Below, in pieces: positions 32,731-43,313 of a stretch of DNA of 64,000 nt (positions within the stretch are counted from its first letter, which is position 1; every line of letters starts with the position of its first letter). The translations under genes and the position numbers were made by a program. The DNA is taken from contig NC_056737.1 in NCBI RefSeq assembly GCF_019279795.1, forward strand, positions 41,393,472-41,457,471, given 5' to 3'. The notes beneath the pieces are model-generated. The model had not been told where the DNA came from, ran no database searches, and worked only from the letters and a program-made list of their open reading frames with translations. The stretch comes from Protopterus annectens (lineage: Eukaryota > Chordata > Ceratodontiformes > Protopteridae).

Positions 32731-32923
32731 CTTGCCAAAGAATTAGAATTTCATCCAAAAATCTATTAAATAATTTAATTTTCCTCATAAATGATGACCC
32801 AAAAATATACTTATTCTCCCACTCCAAGAGCACCAGGTTGGTAAAAACAGGGGCACACTTGGCCCCCATTGCCACACCTGCAATCTGATGAAATAGTTCT
32901 CCTTCAAACGTAAAGTAGTTCAT

Positions 32924-33962
32924 AGGTAGGTACTAGGCTATCAGCCCAAGGGCCTACGTAAGCCTAGCCAACAAGGTTCCCTGTCTTACGCCACCCAAGA
33001 AAGTTATTTTCCTGTGCCACTGTCGAGCAGAGACACAGAAGTGATCACCGAGGTGTATTTCCTATTTTCCATCCACTCATCAAGATTTTTCTTGAAGAGT
33101 GCTAATGAAGAACTTTGCTTGACATAGATGGTTAGCCTGTTCCAGAGTATGGTAAGTCTCTGGGACAGGAATCTATCCCTCCAGCATGTCCTGTTTATTG
33201 TGGTGACATGGTTTAGGTCCCTAGAGCATGTAGCTTGGAGGGATTGGGATTTCTTTAGGTGTAGCATGTCCAACAGCTCTGGGTTTGACATAGCTTTATA
33301 TGTTAGGCAGAGATCACCTCGGAGTAGGCGATATGCTACGGAGTAAAGCTGGAGTTTTTTTGAGATGGTCAGTCTAGGGTATTTGTTTGAGGCCAGTAAT
33401 CCTCTTTGTGAGGTACTTCTGTGGCCTTTCCAAGTGCTGCAGATGTCTTGTGAGGTACATTCCAAAAGGGGCGTTGTACTCTATAATGGGTCTAATGAGT
33501 GTTGAGTAGAGGGGAACAATGACCTCTTTTTTTCCTGGATGAGAACCCTTTTATAATGAGGTGTGCCACGTAGAAGGACTTCCTGACTACTGTGGCAATG
33601 TGACTATCAAAGGAGAGACTACTGTCCTCCTGGGTCCCAAGGTCTCTTATCACACGTTTGGTGTTAAGTAGATTGCTGCCTATGTGGTAGTTCATGAGTA
33701 CAGAGTTTTTACCAAAGGGGGATGACACTGCACTTTTTGGCATTGAGCTAGAGGCCATGGTTCTGACACCAGGCATCTGTCTCAACGAGGCCCTTCTGTA
33801 GAATGTCCACATCATTTGGGGACTTGACTATGGCTCCTAGTTTGCAGTCATCTGTGAACTTTATTAGCCAGAGGCCTTCTGTGTTAACCTGTACTTCAGA
33901 GAAGTAGATACCAAACAGGAGAGGTCCCGGGACAGAACCCTGGGGTACTCCATGTGTTGGTT
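32924..33962 (-). mobile_element. CR1-type LINE, 5'-truncated, minus strand
   Basis: The CR1 3' tail (plus-strand TTCATAGGTAGGTACTAGGC) is at 32924. The frame at 33465-33004 carries RLLRGDLCLTYKAMSNPELL, DMLHLKKSQSLQATCSRDL, NRTCWRDRFLSQRL and NLDEWMENRKYTS, near-identical in order to 43314-43601. 33815-33492 carries SPFGKNSVLMNYHIGS and VIRDLGTQEDSSLSFDSHIA. It stops abruptly at about 33962 next to PLE copy C. It is a young-looking copy of about 1 kb, inserted between oppositely oriented PLE pieces. Confidence 0.88.
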
Positions 33963-34171
33963 GCTAAAGCTTGACAATGTTTTTCTGTCAATATCTCTTG
34001 TTCTTAAACAGGTACCAAAGGGTTTGAAACTTTGGAAATTACCTCTTGGGACCGAGAGTGGTTCAACAGCATACCATGAACTAATAGCCCTGTTTGACAA
34101 AGCGGAGTTTGAGATGATGGAATTCATTCAAAAACAACTAAAGTAAGTTAAGTTGGAATTTACCTGATGGG

Positions 34172-34606
34172 TTGGAAGACAATGATATGATGAATTTTGA
34201 CTTTGATTTTAGTTCATTTGGTTATAATTCTGTTTGTGAATTTAATGATCTTCCAGCTGTTGAGGTTATTCAAAACCATGGATTTGCTATTTACAACTTT
34301 AGTAATGTAGAGATACAAAAGGTTCACTTTGATTTGATAAGAAAAAGATTTTCCTTTGTTCCAGATTTTAACGCTGATATTACTGATATTTTAATAAGTC
34401 TAAAACTGTACACTAGACAGTTGAATCTAAAAATATTTTTTGAAAACAAGACCAGGTCTATTTCTCTTTATAGCCTTCAATGTAAAAGTTTGTTTCTGCC
34501 CCCTAACAATCCTGACATAACATGCTTTGAAAAAATGTGCGAAAGAGAATTTAAAAATGTCACTTTAGAAAAAAATCATAGTGGTGGGAATTTATCCTTT
34601 GAATAA
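34172..34606 (+). pseudogene. PLE N-terminal protein fragment, copy C
   Basis: This 144-codon frame lies upstream of the RT in PLEs. Notable are acidic DNDMMNFDFDF, VEVIQNHGFAIYNFSNVEIQ, KVHFDLIRKRFSFVPDFNAD and FFENKTRSISLYSLQ, then a Cys-rich ITCFEKMCEREFKN and a basic end. In copy A the same block is at 30137-29690 in pieces. The domain precedes the RT in vertebrate PLEs, but its biochemical role is not established. Confidence 0.6.
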
Positions 34607-35043
34607 AGAAAGGCTTTGTTTGAATTAGCTAACAACAAAAAAAATAGGATTATGAAACCCGATGGGGGGGGGGGGGGAGTTCTGATTATGAACCAGATAG
34701 ACTACACATCTAAGATGTTTACTATACTAAATGACTCCTCCACCTATAACAGGGTTTCTAGGAGTGAAATCAACAGGACATATATGAGGATAGATTTTTT
34801 TTCTATCAGATGCATTATTTCAGGGTGTCATCACACAAACAGAAGTTAAATATTTGACTGGTGAGAAACCATTAATATCTCAAATATTTGACATTCTTAA
34901 GATACACAAAGATCTAGTCAACCCTCCCTTTAGATCTATAGTAGCAGCCAGGGGTTCAAAGACTGAACCGCTGACAGCTTGGGTTGACAGAGGTTCTAGT
35001 TTTGTGGTTAAGGAAGCTGAACATATCCTGTTTTTTTTCTTTT

Positions 35044-35100
35044 TCAAATGACTCTGAAGAAGCCTATTCTATGTCAAGGTGAAAGCGCTCAGTAGTTTGA
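35044..35100 (+). ncRNA. Hammerhead-like ribozyme motif of PLE copy C (best preserved of its lineage)
   Basis: TCAAA (35044-35048), TG, ACT (35051-35053), CTGAAGA (35054-35060), A, GCCT...AAGGT (stem II), GAAA (35081-35084), GCGC, T, C at 35090, then AGT, AG, TTTGA (35096-35100). Stem I pairs ACT with AGT and TCAAA with TTTGA around a 2x2 loop. Stem III is only two pairs, as reported for minimal type I hammerheads in PLEs. One extra A lies before stem II. Cleavage is predicted after 35090. Confidence 0.5.
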
Positions 35101-35265
35101 GTTTTTGAATTTATATTAAACAGTGACTCATTTACTGGTTCATGGTTTGTGCTATTTTTTAGAAGTTTTGCAGCTTTATTATGTTATTGAATCACACTGT
35201 ATTTCTGTCGCATGTTAGCCATATAATGTTGGCCGTGATACTTTTTACAAATCCCAGCCAATGTA

Positions 35266-35620
35266 TTTTTTGCTTCATTTAGCTTGTAGTTTCAGTTGAA
35301 TGCTGGTGGTAAAAGATATGGGTCTGTGCATATAGCAGGAACAATTTTCTCTATAAAAAGAAATGTTAAATTACATTTTATACTTCAATATCACTACAAG
35401 CTCTTACAGTTTGGGGAATCGAACCCACCATTCACAAGTAATTTTTGCTTCATTTAGCTTGTAGTTTCAGTTGAATGCTGGTGGTAAAAGATATGGGTTT
35501 GTGCATATAGCAGGAACAATTTTCTCTATAAAAAGAAATGTTAAATTACATTTTAAACTTCAATATCAGTACAAGCTCTTACAGTGTGGGGAATCGACCC
35601 CACCATTCACTAGTAATAGC
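35266..35620. repeat. Tandem duplication of a ~175-bp unit containing a tRNA B-box match
   Basis: AGCTTGTAGTTTCAGTTGAA starts at 35281 and 35456; the two units differ at only a few bases. The first ends in GGGGAATCGAACCCACC, whose complement GGTTCGATTCC is a perfect RNA polymerase III B box (minus strand, about 35416-35426). The second copy has a mutated B box. It may be a SINE head or a decayed tRNA fragment; no A box was found. Confidence 0.75.
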
Positions 35621-35749
35621 AGTCAATAACTTTGATTTCACAGATCAGAGAAACAATAATTGGAGTAATTTGCTATGCAAGAGTGAAGCTACTATACTGC
35701 ACTATTTTGGCATGATTATCTGTTTTATCTGGTAATTCTGCTATTTTTT

Positions 35750-36340
35750 TTCTTCATGGTATTGTAAGCGTGAGTTGCTATATTTTTCTTCATGATATTG
35801 TAAGCGCGAGTTGCTATGTTTGGGCTGAGGAAGCTGGAAAAGCAGCTAACTGGTTGCTTAGATTCTTGTTTTGGTAGAGAGCCTTACCTAATGAAAGGGA
35901 GGTGGATTTTGCCTCTTATTAAACATTTTGAATTTGGTTGTGTGGCCTTTTAATTCATTTGATATGTATCATAAGATTGGTAGATTTGTATAATACCTCT
36001 CAGTGCTGAAGATGGAACTCTAAGATGGATGTTGCCCGATTACACAATGCACGTTTGAGGAGCTGCTTCCAGTTATCTTGAAATGATGATTGAGAATGAT
36101 TACTAACTTTCCGTGAATAACCTTCCCAGACATAGAATCATATGGTATAACAGTGAATTTTAAGGTTATTATTTATTGAACTGATAATTTGTATATAGCT
36201 TAATAAAAGTAATTTAGGTTATATGTAATATTGAATTTGTTAGCCAACAAATCATTAAATGTTATAAATAATAGAAGGCTGGCTAACAAATCATTAAATC
36301 TTATAAATAATAAAAGTTAGTTTTAAATAATTATATTTCT
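35750..36340. other. AT-rich DNA with two short direct repeats
   Basis: A 41-base unit (TTCTTCATG-TATTGTAAGCG...GAGTTGCTAT) occurs twice at about 35749-35830. A short repeat AACAAATCATTAAAT-TTATAAATAATA occurs twice at 36246-36310. No gene seen. Confidence 0.5.
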
Positions 36341-36341
36341 G

Positions 36342-36654
36342 CATACCTCTCAACTGTCCAAATTCTTACAGAATGTCCAGATTTTTTACTCATATTTTTG
36401 GTCTATTCATCATAAAATATGAAGTTTTCTTGGCAATGTATTGAGGATTGAAATTCATAAATAATGGCAAATATTTGAGTTTCAGACTGCATACCAGACT
36501 GCATACCTTTCAGAAAATGCATGCTAATACAAAACTTGTTATTCTAAAAACGTTCCAAGTTTATAAGAGCAATATTTAAAAGCTGTACCTTTGTCTTCCC
36601 CTTTATTTTAAGCTTTATCAAGATTTCTTGTATTTTTGAGGTTGAAATGTATGC
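36342..36654 (+). mobile_element. Short terminal-inverted-repeat element (CTCTCAAC family), copy 2
   Basis: Begins CATACCTCTCAACTGTCC and ends ...GAGGTTGAAATGTATG, an imperfect inverted repeat. Inside are CAGAATGTCCAGATTTTTT, TCATATTTTTGGTCT, AATATTTGAGTTTCAGACT and ATAAGAGCAATATTTAAAA, all shared with 55804-56102 and 15047-15308. No coding capacity. A MITE-like element. Confidence 0.8.
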
Positions 36655-36869
36655 ATTTTCTTATTTCTAACTGAATGACTTGGAATTGTATTCACACTAT
36701 CTGTAAAAATAAATCTTTAAAGTTGTTATGTATAAGTACCCAGTTTTGAAGCAGTGTGATATTTTATGCACTACTTATAGACTTGCACCTGACTACAATT
36801 TCAAATTCTAACTGAAAGTTCTTGGAGCAAATTAAATATCCTAATGTTTTAGAAATGGTAAATGTATAA

Positions 36870-37310
36870 TATTTCTACTTCTTCACTTACACTTTCCCTA
36901 TATATTTCTGTACTCCTTCCTCTATACTTACTTCTGTCGGTATATTTTTCTCTGATATAACGTTCCTTTTCTCTGTCTTGTTCAAATGATTCCATGCAAC
37001 ATATCTTAGATCACACTGCAAACATTATTATTCTTTGTTAACATTCACAAGTATGTCAACAGCATGTCTCTTTTTAACTTTATCTATAGTCTTGTTGTAA
37101 AAAATGTCATTTTATTGTTCTTGCATATTAATGAATTTGTCTGCACCACACATATTGCAATTATTTATAACCTTTACATGTTTTTCTTTGATGTGTGTTA
37201 TTGGTTATCTTTTTCAAGGACTTTTACATTTTCTTTTCCTAGTCCCCCTCTGAAAATAGGCTTTACCCAGTAAGTTTAACCCTGTTAACAAAATATACAT
37301 AACATTAAAC
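36870..37310 (+). mobile_element. L2-type LINE 3' UTR fragment (decayed)
   Basis: A pyrimidine-rich stretch is followed by CCTAGTCCCCCTCTGAAAAT at about 37238 and AACCCTGTTAACAAAATATA. These line up with the GGGCCTC...TGAAAATGG...CCCGGTCAACAAATGTAAA end of the L2-type LINE at 8 kb. Only the 3' end remains. Confidence 0.5.
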
Positions 37311-38055
37311 AGTTAAGAACAGCGAGGAATAATTGTCATGGTCCCAGAGTATATTTTGCGTAGTATTCAGCACTCCATCACATTATTTAGGGAGAGGTGC
37401 CATTCTTGTAGCACCCTAGAGTCCCCTGCCATGTGGCAACTGTTCCTTCCTAATATCTAATGCATTACACTGGATTAGTTAGTGCCTATCTAACAGATGT
37501 GTGGTGATGTGCTCATGGCCATCAGCATTACAGAGCTGCTGGATCTTCTTGAATTCAATGTCATAAGAGTGTACCCCTGCAATACAAGCCTGAGGCTGTA
37601 CACCAGGCTGCTACTAGGAATCCGAAGTTATACTGATGAACCTAATCATACATTTTTAAAAGAAATCCCATGGGAATGTTTGAAGAAAGGAGGGTGTCCA
37701 GCAAAGAACAGGAGATTTAGTTTAGAAGGAAGACATCAAGTTACCCCTGAAAATATGTAGTCCTGCCTATTGGTTCTTACTTGATTAACAAATAAATATA
37801 CAAATAAAGAAAATAAATATAAAAAGTATCAATGTAAGGTGGGCTTCATTAACATTTTTTTCATATTAAAATCTCTGTAATGATGATTTGAATTATAAAA
37901 GTAGTATAGCATCACAGAATTGTGCTGTGCCTTACACACTAGATTTACAACTTTGTAGCACTGGGGTCAGATTATGGCATACATTCAGGCCATGTTGTAC
38001 CAGTGTCTCCATCAACCCTCCCTTGCTCACTAGTTTGCGTTTCATACTAACCTGC
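37310..38055. other. No supported feature
   Basis: An 87-codon plus-strand frame at 37497-37760 has ordinary amino-acid composition but no motif, splice context or partner that I recognise. It is most likely chance or a decayed coding fragment. Confidence 0.3.
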
Positions 38056-38059
38056 ACCA

Positions 38060-38255
38060 AGACACAAAGACCTATAGAAACCTTAACATTTATACTAGGT
38101 AATATTGTAAAGCCTTAACTTTATTATGTACACTTAATCCATGTAATTAGTTCATTTCACTGCTCCTTGAGCCCAGGTCGTGGCTGTAAAGGGTCAACAG
38201 ACCATCTCACTTACCTGGTGAACAAATAATAAATAAAATAAGTAAATGAACCCAG
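38060..38255 (+). mobile_element. L2-type LINE 3' end (second subfamily)
   Basis: GCTCCTTGAGCCCAGGTCG, TGTAAAGGGTCAACAGACC and TTACCTGGTGAACAAATAAT followed by AAATAAA units at 38165-38250 form the typical L2 hairpin-and-tail end. Upstream limit not clear. Confidence 0.55.
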
Positions 38256-39430
38256 TAGTATGCAATGTTACTGCATAATGCAGCATATTCAATAATCATA
38301 GCTGAATTTCTGAGTTATACTTAATATATACTGCTGCTTCAGCTATATATTATGTCAGGGGCCTTTCATTATGTCTCACATGGTGGGGTATGTATTTGTA
38401 AATGTTAATGCTGCACTAAATGCTAGAAATGCGTAATATATTGCAGGCCTCTAAAGTGCATTAAGAGACATTTTATGAAACACAAACTCAACAGATAAGA
38501 AAAGTCTCCCAAATACTCGACATCAGGTACAACTAGCGCTGGTCTCCTCCTTGCAGTAAACTCCAAGTTCAGTGTAAATCATGTTTCAGTTTTCAAAATG
38601 ATAGAAATCTTGATGGCTATGTTCTTGAAGCAAATGCAAACAGCACATTATATTGGCATGCCATTGTATCATCATGGCATTATTATACAGGTTTCCGATG
38701 GACAATTACGACAGGTACAATTGCCAGAAGTAAATTCCTGGATAATGATTTGATGAAATCTCATATATGGAACCAGTAGAATCATTTTCATACTTTTGGG
38801 TGTAGATTGGTCTGTTATAATAACAGGCTGTGTAACAAACTAAATTACCCTTAACCTGTTTTGCTGTTAACTATTAATGAATCTACATCAGCCAAGGCTA
38901 ATTGTCAGTCAAGAAATCAATTGAATTCTGAGTCAATCATTTTTATTTATAATGTGCTGCATCACAAAGCATTGTAGTTAGAACAAAAAGAAAAATAAAC
39001 ACAATAATAAATGCACACATTACAGTGATAGCAAATGCAATAAAATAACAACATGCCTGACCATCGCATAAATATATATGTAATCTAAACACAGCATTAT
39101 AGCAGACTAAGGGAATTGCACATAATATACTTAAGAAAGAGATGCATTAAGGTAACTTTGCTTTATCACTCAAATTTAGAACATTTTTATTGCAAATCAG
39201 TTGCCAACGTTCATATGTATTACATAGCAGCCAAACAGAATTACACTAAATAATCTCACCCTATATGACTATTTTATTTAGAAGCACTATTTGTATTCTC
39301 CTGGGAAATGGTCTTTTCTTTTTTACATTTCCCTACCTCCTGTTGACCTTTGTCAAGTCAGCCTCATACTAAAATGCCCATTATTGTGTCTATTCATCTC
39401 CTACCTTAACTGATTTAAGCTGGTGGGTGT
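38256..39430. other. AT-rich DNA, nothing recognised
   Basis: No frame above 60 codons, no internal repeats, no RNA gene. AATAAA-rich words at 38980-39060 are compatible with a decayed 3' UTR but do not prove one. Confidence 0.35.
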
Positions 39431-39680
39431 TGGGTGTTCCAGCTACAATCACAGTGCAGTAGGGGTGTGTGTGTTTTTAATGCCATCCCCTAGTTTGCTC
39501 CATTACCTGTGCAGAAGTCACATGAGAGAAGGAAGGTCCTGTTGTACATCTAACAGCACCTTCCCCTGTAGGTAGACAGCCAGCCGTTGGTCCTTGTGAC
39601 CCACCATCCCCACCCCTTCAGCTTACAGGCCGCCAATTGAAAACAGGAGACCATCATCATCATCATCATCACAGATTTTG
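39430..39680 (-). mobile_element. Possible SINE with an RTE-like (ATG)n tail, minus strand
   Basis: The plus strand has CATCATCATCATCATCATCA at 39654-39673 preceded by GC-richer, non-coding sequence from about 39440. RTE LINEs and the SINEs they mobilise end in (GATGAT)n, as at 59160-59180. No A or B box was convincing. Confidence 0.3.
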
Positions 39681-39699
39681 TTTTCCTTCTGCTCAGTGT

Positions 39700-41640
39700 A
39701 GTACTCTGTAATCACAGTTTGAAGGTATTTTTAGCCATGTACATTGCTTCATGTAGAATACAGTTTCATTAGTGTATGTCATCTTTCACACTCTTACTAT
39801 ATTACTGTTAATTGTTTTGACTTGTGCGAACGCCTTCTCCTAAAATCACCCAGCACGGATGTTCATTATGACTTCAGACTATGGGTTTCTTCTGTAGATT
39901 TCCATCTAATCATAAGCAGTGAAGTGTATTACACTCAGTAAGGTCAGTCCCACTGCATTGTCAAAATGTGATTTATTAGAAGTGTGCAGTTACATCACTT
40001 CTAGCACTGCTACATCAAATACAGAGTGCAACTCTTTGACTTCTTTGATGATGTGGTCTTTGTATGATACTGTACATTTTTCATTTAAGCCACATAGAGG
40101 CCATTTTGCACTATAGTTAATACAAGATATTACTTGTTCATTGTGTTCCAGGTTTAAAGTGTGTTTTTGTACTCCATATATTTTAAAAAGGGTTAGTACT
40201 AAATATTTGATTTTTAGCTAAAGACACAAAAGCAAGCCTTGCCTGCTTCTTCCCTCTGTCATCAGTGACACTAAATGTACATCTTTTAGCATCACATACT
40301 TAATATAAAGTATATTTTGATTGGCTGTGTCATGCATATCTCTACAGTTCTATGTATGTTTATGTATGCCACTGCTGTGTGCATTACATTCAGACATCAC
40401 CCACAACAGGGAAATGTTATCATGTAATTAGCAAGGAAAATGACTTTCAAATTCCTATCTGATGTCAAAATGTGGGTTGATATTTTTTTTTTTTTGCATT
40501 GACTTTTTCACCTCCCTAGCTGTATTCCATTGTACTTCAACAATCTACACAAGAGGGCAGAGAGGAGATGGGGCATCCAAGTACAGTGCCATCCTCCTTG
40601 ACCTTATCAATTACTTTTGCCCCACCAAATATAGCATTCCGTGATGTCATTGTGGTTCATTTCCGTGATGTCATTGTGGTTCATGTACATATGCCCACTG
40701 TCCAGTGCAGACAGGACCATCTGTCTATGCTTCACATTCACTTTGCCTGAGCTTAGCCCATTGGTATTAACCAAGAGAGGTAGCTGAAAAGAAACAACAT
40801 TCCACAACCACTCACCTGAAGGAAGGACAGCTACCAAGAACCACTTGATTCCTACACACATAACTGCCACAGTCCCAAAAGTTTTTTTTTTTGATTTCTG
40901 GGTACTTTAATGATAACTTTATTGGAACATGCAAACCTCAGTTAGCAAAACACCTATCAGCCAATAATCTAACGGAGATGGTAATTAGACATATTAATTA
41001 CAAATATCCACAAGCAAGTCCTGTGGCACCCAGTTCACTACTCAAACATGGGCTTCTAGTGTCACAGGTGAGAGGTCTCCTTTTGCACTAGCAGGCCAGC
41101 CATAGGTCAGTCGTTGCTTTCTCATATATCTGTCATAACAACTCTCTCAGTCTAGCTCATTGGATGATTATCCATAATGTACACCCACATGACTAGATGG
41201 GTATATTGCCTATTAATAGCTTTCATTTCCAGACATGACAGTAGCATACAAATGACCTAAAATTAAGATCTTTATTGTCTCTATGTCATTGCCACCCTGC
41301 AAATTTTGTTTTTTGAGCATTTGTCTAAATTTAATTAGAATGGCGTCAAAGAACTTTATGTTTTAATATTTACAAGTAGTGCATTTTAGGACTCAACAAT
41401 CCTCATACAATATCAGGTTATTGTTCTATGTGTGAAACATGTGGTCCTTTGAAGTCCAATCACACCTTGGGAGAATTTGATGTTTGAATTTATTATTCTA
41501 GATACCAGCTTAAACCAAGTACAATGTAGAAGGAAATCATCTTGAAATATTTACAAAAGAGAATTAAATTCCACCTTAATCTCTTATACTGTATAGTTTC
41601 AGTTTTACCATCCTTTCTTTTAAATTAAATCACATAAGCC
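39700..41640. other. Unique DNA, no supported gene
   Basis: Several 60-90-codon frames occur (39744, 40607 minus, 40891) without motifs. A 23-base sequence, TTCCGTGATGTCATTGTGG plus TTCA, is duplicated in tandem at about 40638-40685. Confidence 0.35.
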
Positions 41641-41689
41641 ACATATTTGTTTTGCGAAAAATATTTGTGTTTTCAAGTAATCTTTTTCC

Positions 41690-41965
41690 TCATAGAAAGA
41701 CCGCAATGGAACACCATCTTCTAACTCCTTTCTTATCAAAAAATTGTATAAAGACAATAATACATCCCTTGTTTCTTAAATCAAAACATTTAAAGGTAGA
41801 TCCCACCAATTTACAGATATTATCAGTATGCTCTTCAGATGATAAACTCTGACCCAGCATTATACCTAGGTCTTTACAAAAAGAAACATGTTCAGCAAAC
41901 TTGTAATCTGATTGACTCTTTGTACTGCCAAACCTTAAATATTTGCCATTACTGAAACAAGGCAT
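41690..41965 (-). pseudogene. LINE reverse transcriptase thumb-region fragment
   Basis: The 91-codon minus-strand frame has GKYLRFGSTKSQSDYKF, then VSFCKDLGIMLGQSLSSEEH, then ICKLVGSTFKCFDLRNKGC. This matches the C-terminal RT pattern KxLxFG...KDLGVxxxxxLxxxxH...I of CR1/Jockey-type LINEs. It differs from the local CR1 copies (which read RDLGTQEDSSLSFDSHI), so it is a separate family. Both ends are lost. Confidence 0.55.
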
Positions 41966-42379
41966 TAAATTATTTCAGGAAGGCCATTCTGAGGCATTGT
42001 CCAATGAGTTTTGTGACCTTAGGATATCGGTATATGTTATTCTAATTTTCCTAATCATTATGCCACTTTCATACTATGTAATACATATAGATGTAATTTA
42101 AGAACCCAAGTATATAAAATTAACAAACCTAGTCACAAGAGTTTTCCCGGTTAGACCCAGATAATCTTAACTGTCCTTGAATAATTTTCCTTGGTGTAGA
42201 TTTATGCCTCTAGTATAGATGTTTATAGAGCCACTGGTTTTACAAAGAAATAGGAGTTCAAATAAGATTGTGTCTAACTGCTCAAAAAGTGAGATACAGG
42301 TGAAATTTCCAACAAGGCTGCACACTAATCAACAGGAGAATTACAGCACTACCAGTATGAAAATTGAAGCAGTGGAAAA

Positions 42380-43018
42380 AAGCCAGTAAAAGGTAAAATT
42401 CAAGCCAGTAAAGAAGACATTTTTCGAAAGTGGGCCCATTTCCAAAAGATTTGCAATCAATGTTAAGTAGCCACTTACACTGAGAGCAAGTCTTTTGGAA
42501 TCAGGGCAGACTTACATTGATAGGAACTTTTTTTGAATCTGGCCCAGTGAGAAAAAATCAACCAGAAAAGGAAGAATGTGGAGTTGTGTTAGATATATAT
42601 AAAAAATGGTTCCATGGATAGACTGGAAAGCTATGATGAAGTGGGTATCCTTGATGGGTTTCATTAATTATTTTAATGGGTGATGAAGATTCTCCATTAA
42701 TGCAAAGATTTGCTAAGGTCATATTATAAGGATGAGAAATCATTTCAATGTATGATGTAGGGAATTGTAATTCATCCAAAAGTTAAGGGATGAATGGAAT
42801 GTGAACTCTGTAAAATGCTTTATTTACATCTAAGTCGGACAGAGCTTCCTTACTGCAAAAATTGTCATGGCAGTAGAACAGAATTTCAAGTAAAATATTA
42901 TTATCCTGCATGTGACCTTTATAAATCCTGATGGATGTGGAAATACTTTAGAGCTATGATCATGAAATGTGTTAGTGAGAATATCAGACCAATAATTGAG
43001 TAAAATGCACATGTTGGC
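42380..43018 (-). mobile_element. L1/Tx1-type LINE RT fragment, minus strand
   Basis: The minus-strand translation contains a LLNYWSDILTNTFHD block and, in another frame, QSGFIKGH-like sequence. Then come DVNKAFYRVHI (catalytic KAFD region, near 42805) and FPTSYIEMISHPYN / LANLCINGESSSPIKI (42760-42690), and THQGYPLHH in place of the L1 TRQGCPLSP. The order and wording fit the L1 clade. It is probably the same family as 10430-11650. Heavily mutated. Confidence 0.6.
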
Positions 43019-43177
43019 ATGTACTTGACCAGGCACTTGCACAGCTGGAGTGGTCCCAGTGGTTCCTTACAAAACAAATCCAGGCTATAAACATGTTTAT
43101 GCGGTAGACTAAAACCTCTATCCCTTTACTCTGTCTCATACCAACTATTAAAGGGTTATCTATGCCTGACTTACAAG
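43019..43177 (+). mobile_element. Older CR1-type LINE, left part, split by the full-length CR1
   Basis: The plus-strand translation YLTRHLHSW, LKPLSLYSVSYQLLKGYLCL and TYK matches the CR1 C-terminal region. The element resumes at 48177 with ALTYPSLIEMLHINKMN. The two parts are separated by the 5-kb minus-strand CR1, and ACAAG is present on both sides (43173-43177 and 48172-48176). Confidence 0.85.
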
Positions 43178-43313
43178 GTTCATAGGTAGATACTAGGCTA
43201 TCTGCCCTAGGGCATTTATAAGCCTAGCCAGAGTGTGATTGGCTTTCGCCTCCCTTTTAGATTAGTTAACTTGTGCCTCTGTATAGTAGGTCACAGAAGA
43301 TAGCCCTTTAAGG

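Larger units (their letters stand above)
31178..32923 (-). mobile_element. Penelope-like element copy B, head to tail with copy A
   Basis: It starts with the same 3'-end sequence as copy A (AAAAGTGTAGGATTCTGCC at 31178 and 27294) and continues to the RT palm block FTFEGELFHQIAGVAMGAK at about 32920. There it is cut by the CR1 tail at 32924. Direct head-to-tail joining of a complete and a partial unit is a known PLE arrangement, giving the pseudo-LTR look. Copy B has the longest intact frame of the cluster (31618-32730). Confidence 0.85.
33963..35160 (+). mobile_element. PLE copy C: internally deleted, plus strand, intact-looking hammerhead motif
   Basis: Contains the N-terminal region (34000-34140; 34172-34606 with DNDMMNF, then FSSFGYNSVCEFN and IQKVHFDLIRKRFSFV) and the RT fingers (34854-35020, IFDILKIHKDLVNPPFRSIV). 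At about 35028 it jumps straight into the 3' end that follows the nuclease in copies A and B. RT palm, thumb, linker and GIY-YIG are therefore missing, and a second internal piece near 34150 is also missing relative to copy A. It keeps both termini and could be a non-autonomous derivative. Several other breaks are present. Confidence 0.8.

Noticed and set aside
34120-34170. Spliced intron as the cause of the missing piece near 34150 in PLE copy C (AAGTAAGT is a donor-like word)
   Set aside because: Copy C keeps the donor-like bases, so the loss did not follow a splice at that site; an ordinary deletion is simpler.
35826-35870. GCTGAGGAAGCTGG followed by AAAAGCAGC, a possible hammerhead end
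   Set aside because: No GAAA element in place and no stem I pairing, unlike the other PLE ends.
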